Below are positions 46,146-55,951 of a stretch of 64,000 bases of DNA, piece by piece (positions within the stretch are counted from its first letter, which is position 1; the number at the start of each line of letters is the position of its first letter). The notes below the pieces were generated by a model that had not been told where the DNA came from, searched no databases, and saw nothing but the letters and a program-made list of their open reading frames with translations. This stretch comes from Mycobacterium parmense (GTDB lineage Bacteria > Actinomycetota > Actinomycetes > Mycobacteriales > Mycobacteriaceae), in contig NZ_AP022614.1 of the NCBI RefSeq assembly GCF_010730575.1, forward strand, positions 3,286,001 to 3,350,000, in the 5' to 3' direction. The position numbers and the translations under genes are program-made.

Positions 46146-46423
46146 CGCCGTTTGGCCTTCCGGTCGTCCTTGATGTGCCCCTTGAAGGTGCGCGTCGGCG
46201 CGAACTCTCCGAGCTTGTGACCGACCATCGACTCGGTGACGAACACCGGGACGTGCTTGCGTCCGTCGTGCACGGCAAAGGTGTGGCCGATGAAGTCCGG
46301 GATGATCGTCGACCGGCGCGACCAGGTCTTGATGACCTGCTTGCTGTTCTTCTCGTTCTGGACGTCGACCTTCTTCAACAGGTGGTCGTCGACGAACGGG
46401 CCCTTCTTCAGGCTGCGTGGCAT
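46142..46423 (-). CDS. rpsS: 30S ribosomal protein S19
   Basis: 93 residues from ATG 46423 ([20 protein letters not shown]). The longer frame to 46549 overlaps rplB and lacks S19 similarity. The signature [20 protein letters not shown] and [20 protein letters not shown] are complete. It contacts A-site tRNA and S13 in the 30S head. 29 bases separate it from rplB. Confidence 0.98.
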
Positions 46424-46452
46424 GAGCTCTTTACTCCTGGTCCTGGACTGCC

Positions 46453-47295
46453 TCAGCGACCGTGCTTCTTGCCGGTGCGCCGGCGCCGGACGATGAGTTT
46501 GTTGCTTGCCTTGTTCGGCTTGCGGGTGCGGCCCTCGGGCTTGCCCCACGGGCTGACCGGGTGGCGGCCACCCGAGGTCTTGCCCTCACCACCGCCGTGC
46601 GGGTGGTCCACCGGGTTCATGACCACACCGCGGACGGTCGGGCGCTTGCCCTTCCACCGCATACGGCCGGCCTTGCCCCAGTTGATGTTCGCCTGCTCGG
46701 CGTTGCCGACCTCGCCGACCGTTGCGCGGCAGCGCACGTCGACGCGGCGAATCTCGCCACTGGGCATGCGCAGCGACGCGTAGCTGGCTTCCTTGCCGAG
46801 CAGCTGGATGCTCGACCCGGCCGAGCGCGCCAGCTTTGCGCCACCGCCCGGCCGCAGCTCCACGGCGTGCACGAGCGTACCGGCCGGGATGTTGCGCAAC
46901 GGCAGGTTGTTGCCGGGCTTGATGTCCGCGTTGGGGCCCGACTCGACCACATCACCCTGCGAAAGTCCCTGCGGCGCAAGGATGTAGCGCTTCTCGCCGT
47001 CCAGAAAATGGAGCAGGGCGATGTTGGCCGTGCGGTTCGGGTCGTACTCGATGTGCGCGACCTTGGCGTTGACGCCGTCTTTGTCGTTGCGGCGGAAGTC
47101 GACCAACCGGTAGGCGCGCTTGTGGCCGCCGCCCTTGTGGCGGGTGGTGATCCGGCCGTGCGCGTTACGCCCGCCATGGCCGTGAAGCGGGCGCACCAAC
47201 GACTTCTCCGGCTCCGACCGGGTGATCTCGGCGAAGTCGGACACGCTGGAGCCGCGGCGGCCCGGGGTCGTCGGCTTGTACTTGCGGATTGCCAT
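46453..47295 (-). CDS. rplB: 50S ribosomal protein L2
   Basis: 280 residues, [20 protein letters not shown]. Contains the L2 signature [20 protein letters not shown], with the histidine near the peptidyl-transferase centre, and the basic C-terminus [10 protein letters not shown]. Central segments [20 protein letters not shown] and [20 protein letters not shown] are standard. It is needed for subunit association. Normal length. Confidence 0.98.
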   Translation of the reverse strand: MAIRKYKPTTPGRRGSSVSDFAEITRSEPEKSLVRPLHGHGGRNAHGRITTRHKGGGHKRAYRLVDFRRNDKDGVNAKVAHIEYDPNRTANIALLHFLDGEKRYILAPQGLSQGDVVESGPNADIKPGNNLPLRNIPAGTLVHAVELRPGGGAKLARSAGSSIQLLGKEASYASLRMPSGEIRRVDVRCRATVGEVGNAEQANINWGKAGRMRWKGKRPTVRGVVMNPVDHPHGGGEGKTSGGRHPVSPWGKPEGRTRKPNKASNKLIVRRRRTGKKHGR

Positions 47296-47322
47296 GTCTA
47301 ATCAGGTCTCTCTCTCGCGCGG

Positions 47323-47625
47323 CTAGGCCGGCGCTCCGAACAGATCGATCGGCTTGCTGCCCGGCGCCAGGGTGACGATGGCGCGCTTGGTGCTCTTGCG
47401 CTTCCCGAACCCGGTCCGGGTCCGCTTGCGCTTGCCCTGCCGGTTCGCGGTGTTCACCGACGCGACCTTGACGGAGAAGATCTTCTCGATCGCGATCTTG
47501 ATCTGCGTCTTGTTCGAATCGGGGTGAACCACGAACGTGTACACGTTGTCGTCGAGCAATCCGTAGGACTTCTCGGAGATGACCGGCGCCAGGATGATGT
47601 CGCGGGGGTCAGCGATGGTCGCCAT
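47323..47625 (-). CDS. rplW: 50S ribosomal protein L23
   Basis: 100 residues, [20 protein letters not shown] with L23 core [20 protein letters not shown] and the basic loop [20 protein letters not shown]. It forms the docking site for trigger factor and SRP at the exit tunnel. The start codon overlaps the rplD stop (TGATG). 27 bases separate it from rplB. Confidence 0.98.
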   Translation of the reverse strand: MATIADPRDIILAPVISEKSYGLLDDNVYTFVVHPDSNKTQIKIAIEKIFSVKVASVNTANRQGKRKRTRTGFGKRKSTKRAIVTLAPGSKPIDLFGAPA

Positions 47626-48284
47626 CAGGCCGAAACCTCCTCGGCAGTAGTCGGCGTTGCCGCCGCGATGTAGGCGTTGAGGGCCTCGACGCTGAACACC
47701 ACGTCGTCAGAGCGCAGCACGTCGTAGGTGTTGAGCTGGTCGGGCGCCAGGATGTGCACGCCGGGCAGGTTCCGCACGCTCTTGGTGCCCGCCTCGTCGC
47801 TGCGGCCGATGACCACCAGGACCTGCTTGCGGTCGGTCAGGCTGGCCAGGAACGTCTTGGCGCTCTTGGTGGACGGGGTCTGGCCCGACACCAGCTCGGT
47901 GACCGCGTGGATGCGTCCGTTGCGAGCCCGGTCGGACAGCGCACCGCGCAACGCCGCGGCGATCATCTTCTTCGGCGTGCGCTGGCTGTAGTCGCGCGGC
48001 TGCGGGCCGTGCACGACGCCACCACCGGTGAACTGCGGGGCTCGCGTCGAGCCCTGCCGCGCGCGGCCGGTTCCCTTCTGCCGGTACGGCTTGCGGCCAC
48101 CGCCGCTCACCGCGCCGCGAGTCTTCGTCGCGTGCGTGCCCTGGCGGGCCGCCGCGCGCTGCGCGGTGACGACCTGGTGCATCAGCGCCACGTTGGCCGG
48201 CGCGTCGAACAGCGCGGCCGGCAGCTCGATGGAGCCGCCGCCCTTGCCATCCGGCGTCTTGACGTCAATCTTTAGAGCTGCCAT
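47625..48284 (-). CDS. rplD: 50S ribosomal protein L4
   Basis: 219 residues. L4 features: [20 protein letters not shown] followed by [20 protein letters not shown], the extended tunnel loop involved in macrolide response, and [20 protein letters not shown]. In E. coli L4 represses the S10 operon; the same has not been shown in mycobacteria. Overlaps rplC by one base (TAATG) and rplW by one base. Confidence 0.97.
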   Translation of the reverse strand: MAALKIDVKTPDGKGGGSIELPAALFDAPANVALMHQVVTAQRAAARQGTHATKTRGAVSGGGRKPYRQKGTGRARQGSTRAPQFTGGGVVHGPQPRDYSQRTPKKMIAAALRGALSDRARNGRIHAVTELVSGQTPSTKSAKTFLASLTDRKQVLVVIGRSDEAGTKSVRNLPGVHILAPDQLNTYDVLRSDDVVFSVEALNAYIAAATPTTAEEVSA

Positions 48285-48937
48285 TACTTCTCACCTCGTT
48301 TGACCGCGCTGCGGACCACCACGAGTCCACCGGTGCGGCCGGGGACCGCGCCTTTGATGAGCAGCACGCCGTTCTCGGTATCGACCTTGTGCACCAACAG
48401 GTTCTGGACGGTCACCCGGTCGTTGCCCATCCGGCCCGCCATCCGCGTGCCCTTGAACACCCGGGCGGGAGTCGCGCAGCCACCGATGGAGCCCGGGCGC
48501 CGGTGCACCGCCTGGGCGCCGTGGCTGGCGCCCTGGCCGCGAAAACCGTGGCGCTTCATGGTGCCGGCGAAGCCCTTCCCCTTGGAGGTGCCGGTCACGT
48601 CGACGTAGGTGCCGTCGGCGAAGATCTCCGCCGTCAGCTCCTGACCGACCTCGTATTCGGCCGCGGCGTCGGGGTTCTCCAGCCGAAGCTCGGCCAGAAA
48701 CCGGCGCGGGTTGACGCCCGCCGCGGTGTACTGACCGGTCACCGGCTTGTTGACCTTGCGCGGGCTGATCTCTCCGTACGCGAGCTGCACGGCGCTGTAG
48801 CCGTCGCGCTCCGGGGTGCGGATGCGGGTCACCACGTTGGGGCCGGCCTTGACGACCGTCACCGGGACCACCCGGTTGTTCTCGTCGAACACCTGCGTCA
48901 TGCCCAGCTTGGTACCCAGAATGCCTTTTCTTGCCAT
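48284..48937 (-). CDS. rplC: 50S ribosomal protein L3
   Basis: 217 residues, [21 protein letters not shown]3 landmarks: [40 protein letters not shown] and [20 protein letters not shown]. The GGCATPARV loop, reaching toward the peptidyl-transferase centre, includes the cysteine position linked to linezolid resistance (C154 in M. tuberculosis numbering, from memory). It is 15 bases after rpsJ. Confidence 0.98.
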   Translation of the reverse strand: MARKGILGTKLGMTQVFDENNRVVPVTVVKAGPNVVTRIRTPERDGYSAVQLAYGEISPRKVNKPVTGQYTAAGVNPRRFLAELRLENPDAAAEYEVGQELTAEIFADGTYVDVTGTSKGKGFAGTMKRHGFRGQGASHGAQAVHRRPGSIGGCATPARVFKGTRMAGRMGNDRVTVQNLLVHKVDTENGVLLIKGAVPGRTGGLVVVRSAVKRGEK

Positions 48938-48952
48938 GAGTCCACCAAGCTC

Positions 48953-49258
48953 CTACTGGATGTTGACGTCGACGCTGGCCGGAAGGTCGATACGCATCAG
49001 CGCGTCGACGGTCTTGGGCGTCGGGTCGAGGATGTCGATCAGCCGCTTGTGGGTGCGCATCTCGAAGTGCTCCCGCGAGTCCTTGTACTTGTGCGGAGAG
49101 CGGATGACGCAATACACGTTCTTCTCGGTCGGCAGCGGCACCGGCCCCACGACGCTGGCACCCGTGCGGACGACGGTCTCGACGATCTTGCGCGCCGACG
49201 CGTCGATTGCCTCATGGTCGTAGGCCTTGAGCCTGATGCGGATCTTCTGTCCCGCCAC
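48953..49258 (-). CDS. rpsJ: 30S ribosomal protein S10 (NusE)
   Basis: 101 residues, [20 protein letters not shown]. The S10 signature [17 protein letters not shown] [20 protein letters not shown] and [20 protein letters not shown] are complete. S10 is also NusE, linking ribosome and RNA polymerase through NusG. It is the first gene of the S10 operon; an unusually long upstream region with a candidate promoter precedes it. Confidence 0.98.
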   Translation of the reverse strand: MAGQKIRIRLKAYDHEAIDASARKIVETVVRTGASVVGPVPLPTEKNVYCVIRSPHKYKDSREHFEMRTHKRLIDILDPTPKTVDALMRIDLPASVDVNIQ

Positions 49259-49700
49259 GCTTCTCCTACCCTCACTCCACTTGAAGTCCGATGTGTCGGA
49301 CTGGTGCCTCCCGGCGCGCCGATTGACCCGGCCCGCCGTGGGGCCGATCGAGCGTCGCGCCGAATACTGCGCCGCTGTTTACCTGTCGTGGTCCACCGGC
49401 CCCCGCGCTCGGGTGTGTCACCCTCACGCAGCCTCGATCGCGGCTGAAATCAGTCGCGCTCCGAGGATGGGACCGGACGCGCCCGTTTGGGCGCTGGTCG
49501 TATGCCCGGCCAGGCGCAAACCCGGCTCGAGGCAACCTGAACAGTATGCCCTAGAACGTGGGTTTGACCAAATCTCCGGCGGAGCCGGCGCACCCGGTGC
49601 CACGCGACGATGTAGCGCCTGATCACGGGGGCGCCGCGGCGCCCGCCGGGCCCGTCGTACGCGGCCCCTTTTGCCCGTCGCCACGCGGCTCTGGGGAAGC
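49259..49700. other. S10-operon leader and upstream intergenic region
   Basis: 442 bases between rpsJ and the TetR gene, both on the minus strand. I see no believable coding region. A candidate promoter lies at 49543-49571, which would give the S10 mRNA a leader of about 280 bases, long enough for structured regulation. A GC palindrome GGGCGCCGCGGCGCCC at 49629-49644 lies between the TetR stop and that promoter and could end TetR transcription, though no U-tract follows. Confidence 0.55.
49543..49571 (-). promoter_or_regulatory. Candidate S10-operon promoter
   Basis: On the minus strand, TTGGTC (49566-49571) and CATACT (49543-49548) are separated by 17 bases, resembling a SigA promoter. Transcription would start near 49536 and run through the S10 leader into rpsJ. 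The -10 box lacks the first T of TANNNT, so the call is moderate. Confidence 0.45.
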
Positions 49701-50363
49701 TCAGGCACCCGCCGATTCGACGTTGGCCGCGCCGGCCCTGCCGCGCGCGCGCTGCACGTGCAGGAAGCCGTCGACGGCGGCGATCGCACACTCGCGGTAG
49801 TCGAAATCGGGAAGCGTCGACAGGCGCCCCAGCGCCAGCGGGCCGATGAGCAGGGCGATGGCGCGGGATCGGTCGACCTCACCGAGCTCGGCCGCTTCCG
49901 GGCTGTCGAAAAGGGCGTCGAACGGCGCCGCGTACTGCTGGGCGATGCGTTCCCGCAGCGTCGTGATGGCCGGGCTGCCGCCGGACCTTCCGTCGCGCGG
50001 CTCGGGCAAACCGTTGAGGTCGGGCCCGAGGGCCAGCCAGGACATCGCGGTCAGCGCCATCGGCGCCTCGGCGACGAATTCGGCCTGCGCCAGCACCATG
50101 GCGATCAGCCGGTCCCGCAGCGAGCCCTCGTCCGGCGGCATCGGCGACGGCGGGATCAGGCTGCCGAAAGCGGCCGCCAGCAGGTCGTTCCCGCTGGAGA
50201 AGTGGCGATACAACGTAGCCCTCGCCACATTGGCGGTCCGGGTGACGGCGTCGACCGTCACCGCACTCGGGCCCCCTGAGCGCAGCAGCGCGGCGGCGGC
50301 GTCGAGCAACCGGGCGCGAGACCGTGCGGGGCGGGGATCGGTGCCGTTGCCCGTGGCCTCCAC
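49701..50363 (-). CDS. TetR-family repressor of the adjacent exporter
   Basis: 220 residues from GTG 50363. N-terminal helix-turn-helix: RLLDAAAALLRSGGPSAVTV then RTANVARATLYRHFSSGNDL, a standard TetR DNA-binding domain. The C-terminal ligand domain (about 70-215) contains QAEFVAEAPMALTAMSWLAL and is not assignable to a ligand. It is divergent from an MFS exporter gene, with two palindromes between them matching tandem TetR operators. It most likely represses both itself and the exporter. Confidence 0.92.
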   Translation of the reverse strand: MEATGNGTDPRPARSRARLLDAAAALLRSGGPSAVTVDAVTRTANVARATLYRHFSSGNDLLAAAFGSLIPPSPMPPDEGSLRDRLIAMVLAQAEFVAEAPMALTAMSWLALGPDLNGLPEPRDGRSGGSPAITTLRERIAQQYAAPFDALFDSPEAAELGEVDRSRAIALLIGPLALGRLSTLPDFDYRECAIAAVDGFLHVQRARGRAGAANVESAGA

Positions 50364-50396
50364 GTTAATTGTGATCCACCTCCCTGTTTGGGGATG

Positions 50397-50430
50397 AGAC
50401 TATCTGTCTATCTCCGAGACGAACAGTCTC
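50397..50430. promoter_or_regulatory. Two tandem TetR-type operators
   Basis: In the 102-base divergent region, AGAC-TATCT-GTCT (50397-50409) and GAGAC-GAACA-GTCTC (50416-50430) are two inverted repeats with the same half-site and the same five-base spacer. Their centres are 20 bases apart, about two helical turns. This is the arrangement expected for cooperative binding of two TetR dimers on one face of the DNA. Confidence 0.7.
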
Positions 50431-50465
50431 GAAAGTCAACCGCCAGCTCGAGGAGGCGAAAGCTC

Positions 50466-52082
50466 GTGGTCGATACCCTTATCGGGCCTGACCAGCGTAC
50501 CGACGCGGTGGTCAACGGTGGAAGCCGCCGAGCCCGCGCGTGGACCCTGACGATCGCCTGCATGGGTGTCGGCCTGGTCGTGGCCTCCATGACGGCCCTG
50601 AACACCGCGCTGGGCGACCTCGCGGTGGCGACCTCGGCGACGCAGTCGCAGCTGAACTGGATCGTCGACGGCTACACCGTGGCGCTGGCGTGTCTGCTGT
50701 TGCCCGCCGGCGCGATCGGCGACCGGTACGGCAGGCGGGGCGCGTTGCTCATCGGGCTGGTGGTGTTCTCCCTCGGCTCGGCGGCACCGGCGATGCTGCA
50801 CGGCCCGGCCGAGATCATCGCCGGGCGGGCGGTGGCCGGGGTCGGTGCCGCCTTCGTGATGCCCGCGACGCTGTCGCTGCTGACCGTGGCCTACCCGAAA
50901 GAAGACCGGGTGAAGGCGGTCGGGATCTGGGCGGGCACGGCCGGCTCCGGCGCGGTCCTCGGCATGCTCGGATCCGGTCTGCTGCTTCGGTTCTCGGACT
51001 GGCACTCCATCTTCTGGTCCCTGGGCGCCGCGGGGCTGGCGATCTTCGCCCTGGCGTGCACGGTCGCCCCGTCCCGTGACGCCGACGCGCCGAGGATCGA
51101 TTCGCTGGGGGCGGTCCTGATCGGGGTGGCCGTCGCGATCGCCGTGGCCGCCATCCTCGAGGCGCCCGACCGCGGCTGGGACGACCCCCTGGTGTGGGGC
51201 GGCCTCGTGGTGGGCGCCGTCTTCGCCGTCGTCTTCGGCGTCGTCCAGTACCGGCTCGCGGTGCGCGGGCGCCACCCGCTGCTGGACGTCCGGCTCTTCG
51301 GCGACCCGAATTTCGCCACCGGCGTGGCGACGATCGTCGTCCTGTTCGGCGCCACGTTCGGCTTCTTCTATCTGGGCATGCAGTACGTCCAGCAAATCAT
51401 GGGCTACTCACCGCTGATGACGGCGGTGGCCTTCGGGCCGTTCATGGTGCCGCTGGGCATCTTCTCGGCGCTGTCGTTCTGGTACGTGCCCCGGCTCGGC
51501 CTGCGGCTGGTGCTGTTCGCGGGCATGCTGCTGATGGCCGTCGGCTTCGCCTGGATGCGGGTGCTCGACCTGCAGTCGACGTACGCCGACCTGGCCTGGC
51601 CCACCCTTGTTCTCAGCACCGGAATCGGATTCTGCACGGCGCCAACGACTTCGGCGATCATGGGGGCCGTTTCCGACGAGAAGCAGGGGGTGGCCTCCGC
51701 GGTCAACGACACGTCGCGCGAGATGGGCGGGGCGCTGGGGATCGCGGTGGCCGGGTCCATCCTGGCCGGGCGTTATTCGCACGAGCTCACTCCCCGGCTG
51801 GCGGCGTTCCCCGAGCCGGTCCGCGGCCCGGCGGCCGACTCGCTGGCCAAGGCGGTGCAGGTGGCCGGCAAACTCGGCCCGCGGGGCGGCCAACTGGCGG
51901 AGATCAGTAAAGCCGCCTTCCTGACGGCGCTGCACGCCTCGACGATGGTGATGGCGGTGCTCGTCGCCGTCGCCGCGGTCGCGATCGGGCTCTGGGCTCC
52001 CGGCCGGGGCGGTCGTCAGCTGCGGCCCGTGCGCCGCATGCTGGCCGGCGGCCGTCGTGACCGACTCGACAAACCACACTGA
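50466..52082 (+). CDS. MFS multidrug exporter, 14-helix DHA2 family
   Basis: 538 residues from GTG 50466, nine bases after GAGGAGG. An in-frame start at 50388 would lie across the operators and is rejected. EmrB/QacA-type proton antiporter: TM1 WTLTIACMGVGLVVASMTAL, then SQLNWIVDGYTVALACLLLP, motif A GAIGDRYGRRGALLIGLVVF, and motif C-like AGVGAAFVMPATLSLLTVAY. Late motif FCTAPTTSAIMGAVSDEKQGVASAVND. About 14 hydrophobic helices. It exports unknown hydrophobic compounds and is likely repressed by the divergent TetR. Confidence 0.93.
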   Translation: MVDTLIGPDQRTDAVVNGGSRRARAWTLTIACMGVGLVVASMTALNTALGDLAVATSATQSQLNWIVDGYTVALACLLLPAGAIGDRYGRRGALLIGLVVFSLGSAAPAMLHGPAEIIAGRAVAGVGAAFVMPATLSLLTVAYPKEDRVKAVGIWAGTAGSGAVLGMLGSGLLLRFSDWHSIFWSLGAAGLAIFALACTVAPSRDADAPRIDSLGAVLIGVAVAIAVAAILEAPDRGWDDPLVWGGLVVGAVFAVVFGVVQYRLAVRGRHPLLDVRLFGDPNFATGVATIVVLFGATFGFFYLGMQYVQQIMGYSPLMTAVAFGPFMVPLGIFSALSFWYVPRLGLRLVLFAGMLLMAVGFAWMRVLDLQSTYADLAWPTLVLSTGIGFCTAPTTSAIMGAVSDEKQGVASAVNDTSREMGGALGIAVAGSILAGRYSHELTPRLAAFPEPVRGPAADSLAKAVQVAGKLGPRGGQLAEISKAAFLTALHASTMVMAVLVAVAAVAIGLWAPGRGGRQLRPVRRMLAGGRRDRLDKPH

Positions 52083-52239
52083 CCAGCACCGCGGCGGCGA
52101 GGCGCGGCCGTCCCGGACGAAAGTTCACGGGTATGCCACTCAAAACGCTCCGGGGTACCGCGGCGGCACGTTACGATCGGCGACAGAGTCCGTCAGTGGG
52201 GAGTCGGGCTAACATCCGGCCTGCATAGGGGAATGCGGA

Positions 52240-53076
52240 ATGTCATTTGTGATAGCGGCACCGGAGTACGTGGCGGCTGCCGCGTCCGACCTTGCCAATA
52301 TCGCATCGACGCTGAGTTCCGCCAACTCCGCCGCCTCGGGCCCGGTGTCCAGCGTGTCCGCCCCGGGCGCCGACGAGGTGTCGGTGGTCATCGCGTCGCT
52401 GTTCGAGGCCCACTCGCAGATCTACCAGGCTTTGAGCGCGCAGGCGGCGGCCTTCCACACCCAATTCGTCCAGCTGATGAACAGCGGTGCGGCGGAGTAC
52501 GCCATGACCGAGGCGGCCAACGCCTCCCCCCTGCAGACGGCCCAGCAGGGCGTGCTCAGCGTGGCCAACAACGCGTCCAGCCAGATCCAGTCGGTGCAGC
52601 CGCTCATGAGCACCGCGGCGGCGCCGGCCTCGGCCGCGGCCGCGGTGCCGTCGTCCATGGCCGGGCTGGCGAACACACCGGCGCCGGCCGCCTCGGTGGC
52701 GCCGCTGGCGACCGTTCCCCCGGCGTCGGTGGCCCCGGCGGCCCTCGCCGCCACGAACACTCCGGCCGCCGCCGCGCCCGCAGCGCTGGCGGGCACGCCC
52801 GTGACGCCCCTGCAGGCCGCCACGCCGGCCTACTCCGCGGCCGCCGAGGCCACACCGGTGGCGGCGTCCGCCGGCGCGCCGATCACGGCGGTCCCCGCCG
52901 AGGCGGCGGAAATCTCGCCGGCCTCCGCGACGACACCGCTGGCCGGCACCCCGATACCGCCGACTCAGACGGCGCAGGCCTCGACGGCGTCCTACCGCCC
53001 CGCGACGCCGGCCTATTCCACGTCGACGTCATCCGCCGAAGAGGAATCGGCGGCATCCTGGGCGACCCGGGGCTGA
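52240..53076 (+). CDS. PE-family protein with Ala/Pro/Thr-rich C-terminus
   Basis: 278 residues. PE domain in residues 1-100: MSFVIAAPEYVAAAASDLAN, then GADEVSVVIASLFEAHSQIY and the secretion signal Y87-A-M-T-E91 before [20 protein letters not shown]. The rest (about 120-278) is a low-complexity Ala/Pro/Thr region (TPAPAASVAPLATVPPASVA) with no recognised domain. Type VII (ESX) secretion to the cell surface is expected. No PPE partner is adjacent. It is convergent with mftG, eight bases apart. 157 non-coding bases separate it from the exporter gene. Confidence 0.92.
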   Translation: MSFVIAAPEYVAAAASDLANIASTLSSANSAASGPVSSVSAPGADEVSVVIASLFEAHSQIYQALSAQAAAFHTQFVQLMNSGAAEYAMTEAANASPLQTAQQGVLSVANNASSQIQSVQPLMSTAAAPASAAAAVPSSMAGLANTPAPAASVAPLATVPPASVAPAALAATNTPAAAAPAALAGTPVTPLQAATPAYSAAAEATPVAASAGAPITAVPAEAAEISPASATTPLAGTPIPPTQTAQASTASYRPATPAYSTSTSSAEEESAASWATRG

Positions 53077-53083
53077 CCCACTC

Positions 53084-54520
53084 TCAACGCACGAACTCGG
53101 CCGCCCGGTGCCCGAGCATCACGATGGTGGCGTGCGGACCGCGGCTGGTGATCACCGGCAGGACGGAGCCGTCGATCACCCATAGATTCTCCACACCGTG
53201 CACCCGGCACCGGTGGTCGACCACGGCCCGCGGGTCGTCCGCAGGGCCCATCGGTGTTGTGCCACAGAGGTGTTGCGACGTCGACCACGCAGGCTCTCCG
53301 AGATGTGTTGCTCCCGCGACCAATTCACGGGCCAATTCGCTGCCCTGGCGCAACGCCCTGATGTCGTCGGGCTCGCTGTCGTACCGGTGCTCGATCAACG
53401 GCGCCACGTCGGGATCCGCGGATACCAGCGTCATACGGCCCCGGGCCCGCGGCCGCATCAGCGCCACACCGAGGTGCGGCCAGTCGGGGCGGCCTCCCGA
53501 GCCGTCACCGGTCATGGCGACGAATCCACCGGTGTAGGGCCTGATCTCGAGGTCACCGGTCAGGAGAACGACCTCGAGGACAGGGCGGCCGGGAGCCACG
53601 GCCCAATCGGTCGGAAGCACCCACTCGGGGTGGTCGCTGAACGACGCACCCACCGGCAGCGGGGCGATCGGTTCTATATCGACGGCGCGCAGCATCCCGT
53701 GGCCACCCACGCCGGAGAGCATCAGCAGGTGTGCGGACTGGATCGCGCCGCCGCACAACACGATCCGATCGGCGGTCATGCTCGCCGACCCGTTCGGTCC
53801 GATCGCGTCGACCCCCACCGCGGTGGTGCCCGCAAAGCGCAGCCGGGACGCCCGTGTCTGCGAGAGCACCGTGAGGTTCGGCCGGCCCAGTGCCGGAATC
53901 AGGTATGCCGCACCGGATCCGATGCGGATTCCATCGACGATGTTCAGCGGCACCGAGCCGACCCCCGAATCAATCTGCGGCGCAGAGTCATTGACGTCGG
54001 CGATCCACTCGAAACCGGCGCGCTGGGCAGCGGCGATGAAACGCTCTGTGGTCCCGGTCATTTCGCGGGTCCTGCGCACCGCGATTGGACCGCTGTCGCC
54101 GTGGGCCGGACCGGTGAAATCGAGATCTGTCTCGATGGCACGGAAGCTCTCGAGCACCTCCGGCCATCCCCACCCGGGGATGGCCGGCTCGTCGAAGTCG
54201 CGCGGCAGGCCGCGGCAGAAGTATCCGCCGTTGACGGCACCCGAGCCGCCGATGGTCGCGCCGCGCACTATCGGCGCCCGGCGCGGCGGCCGATCGGTCA
54301 GCGTGGTCTGGTAGCGCCGAACCAGCGGGCTGCCGGCACCTATCGGCAGCTGTAAGCCGTTGGCGGTCCGGGCGAGCAACGCCGGATCGGCGAGCGCGGG
54401 CCCCGCCTCCAGCACCGTCACGGCACACCCGGGATCGGCGGAAAGGCGTTCGGCGACAACCGACCCGGCGCTGCCGGCACCGACGATCAGCACGTCGCTG
54501 TGCGAGGTGGCCCTACCCAA
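53084..54520 (-). CDS. mftG: Mycofactocin-associated GMC oxidoreductase MftG
   Basis: 478 residues. Glucose-methanol-choline flavoprotein: FAD motif VLIVGAGSAGSVVAERLSAD at the N-terminus, then RGATIGGSGAVNGGYFCRGL. The C-terminal HLCGTTPMGPADDPRAVVDH and NLWVIDGSVLPVITSRGPHA carry the active-site histidines. In other mycobacteria MftG re-oxidises reduced mycofactocin and passes electrons to the respiratory chain. The gene is the last of the mft cluster and starts 18 bases after the mftF stop. Confidence 0.92.
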   Translation of the reverse strand: MGRATSHSDVLIVGAGSAGSVVAERLSADPGCAVTVLEAGPALADPALLARTANGLQLPIGAGSPLVRRYQTTLTDRPPRRAPIVRGATIGGSGAVNGGYFCRGLPRDFDEPAIPGWGWPEVLESFRAIETDLDFTGPAHGDSGPIAVRRTREMTGTTERFIAAAQRAGFEWIADVNDSAPQIDSGVGSVPLNIVDGIRIGSGAAYLIPALGRPNLTVLSQTRASRLRFAGTTAVGVDAIGPNGSASMTADRIVLCGGAIQSAHLLMLSGVGGHGMLRAVDIEPIAPLPVGASFSDHPEWVLPTDWAVAPGRPVLEVVLLTGDLEIRPYTGGFVAMTGDGSGGRPDWPHLGVALMRPRARGRMTLVSADPDVAPLIEHRYDSEPDDIRALRQGSELARELVAGATHLGEPAWSTSQHLCGTTPMGPADDPRAVVDHRCRVHGVENLWVIDGSVLPVITSRGPHATIVMLGHRAAEFVR

Positions 54521-54538
54521 GGCGGATCAAGGTGTCGG

Positions 54539-55951
54539 CTAACTCCGGATCTGCGGCTTGAGCGCCCGAAGATTGCGCTCCCTGAACACACCCCACCACA
54601 ACCCGAGCCCGTAGGCCAGGTCGTCGACACGCTTGAGCAGCAGATAGGTCAGCACACCGATCGGTTCGACGTCGTCGCAGGTGGCGTCGCGGCGGCGCAG
54701 CCAGTCCACCACGCCGTCCATCACGGCCGCGACGACAACGACCCGTCTGCAGTGGCGCGACATGGTCGCCGCGATCAGCGCCAGCGGCCAGTAATGCCGG
54801 CACAGGGCCGACGCCAGCTGCAGCGCCGCCGACCACAGCCCACGGGTGGCGATCGCGACCACGTCGTTCAGCGACGTGTCGGCGCCGCGCATCGCCCTGG
54901 CGATCCGGCCACCCGTGAGCACCGCGACCGCGATCGAGGCCACCTGGCCCAGGCTCGACCCCAGCGCAACCAGAATCCAGGTCATCAGCGCCCACCCGGA
55001 GATCACGACGGGTGCCGTCTTGTCCGGGTGACGCACCGACAACGGGGCGGCCGACCCACCGTAAAACGCTTTGCGCGCCAGCCAATCCCGCAGTTCGGTG
55101 CGGTGGTCGTGCGCGACCAGCGCGATCGGCTCGTAACGCAGCCGCGCGCCGGCCTCGATCAGTCGCCAGCACAGGTCGACGTCCTCGCCGGACTGCAACG
55201 TCTCGTCGAAGCCGCCAACGTTGCGGATGGCCGAGGAGCGGCAGACGATCGCCGCGCTGGGGACGTAGGACACCGTGCTGTGCGGCAGCACCGGCGCCTC
55301 GCGTTCCCCGAGGTCCAGCGACGAGTGCACCGCCTCGTAGCGCGCCACCACGTTCTCGCTGTGCGAGAGGCCGACGATGCGCGGCGCGACCAGGGCGACC
55401 GTGGGATCGCAGAAGTGACCGAGCAGCGCTTCCAGCCAGCCGCGGCGCGGTGCGACGTCGGAGTCCAGAAAGGCGACGAAGTCGGTCTTGCAGGCGGCGA
55501 GCCCGGTGTTGCGCGCGGCGGCCGGCCCCTTGCTGCGGTGGTGGTGCAGCACCTCGATGTCGCAGTGCGCCCCGACGAAGTCTTCCGGCTCGATGGGCGG
55601 TAACGACCCGTCGTCGACCACCACGACCCGCAACCCGCGCAGCGAACTCACCAGACGACGCACGCCGGAGATGTTGTTGCGCACGGGGATTACCACCGTC
55701 ACGTCGCGATGCGACGGGCCACCGGCGGGCCGCGGATGAGCGACGGTGGCGTCCAGCAGGGTGCGCGCCAGCTGCGCGCTGAGGTCGTCGCGGACCTTCA
55801 GCCGGCCGTCGCTCAGCATGCCCTGGGCGGCCGGGGCCAGCTTCAGCAGGCGGGTCGGCGATCCGCCGAGCAGGGCCGAGCCGTCGCCGAGCACCCGCAC
55901 GCGACGATCGACCTGGACGGCGAATCCGTCCGGCAGCCGAGGCTGGCTCAT
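54539..55951 (-). CDS. mftF: Mycofactocin glycosyltransferase MftF
   Basis: 470 residues from ATG 55951 ([20 protein letters not shown]), overlapping the mftE stop by four bases; the frame open to 56734 covers mftE and is rejected. Residues 1-95 form an N-terminal domain specific to MftF. A family-2 glycosyltransferase domain follows: [25 protein letters not shown], DxD-like [17 protein letters not shown], and [18 protein letters not shown]-terminal hydrophobic segments ([20 protein letters not shown]) suggest membrane association. It adds a glucose oligomer to premycofactocin. Confidence 0.94.
   Translation of the reverse strand: MSQPRLPDGFAVQVDRRVRVLGDGSALLGGSPTRLLKLAPAAQGMLSDGRLKVRDDLSAQLARTLLDATVAHPRPAGGPSHRDVTVVIPVRNNISGVRRLVSSLRGLRVVVVDDGSLPPIEPEDFVGAHCDIEVLHHHRSKGPAAARNTGLAACKTDFVAFLDSDVAPRRGWLEALLGHFCDPTVALVAPRIVGLSHSENVVARYEAVHSSLDLGEREAPVLPHSTVSYVPSAAIVCRSSAIRNVGGFDETLQSGEDVDLCWRLIEAGARLRYEPIALVAHDHRTELRDWLARKAFYGGSAAPLSVRHPDKTAPVVISGWALMTWILVALGSSLGQVASIAVAVLTGGRIARAMRGADTSLNDVVAIATRGLWSAALQLASALCRHYWPLALIAATMSRHCRRVVVVAAVMDGVVDWLRRRDATCDDVEPIGVLTYLLLKRVDDLAYGLGLWWGVFRERNLRALKPQIRS

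Noticed and set aside
49629..49644. Intrinsic terminator after the TetR gene
   Set aside because: GGGCGCCGCGGCGCCC is self-complementary but has no loop and no following T-run on the relevant strand; mentioned only as a possibility in the leader entry.
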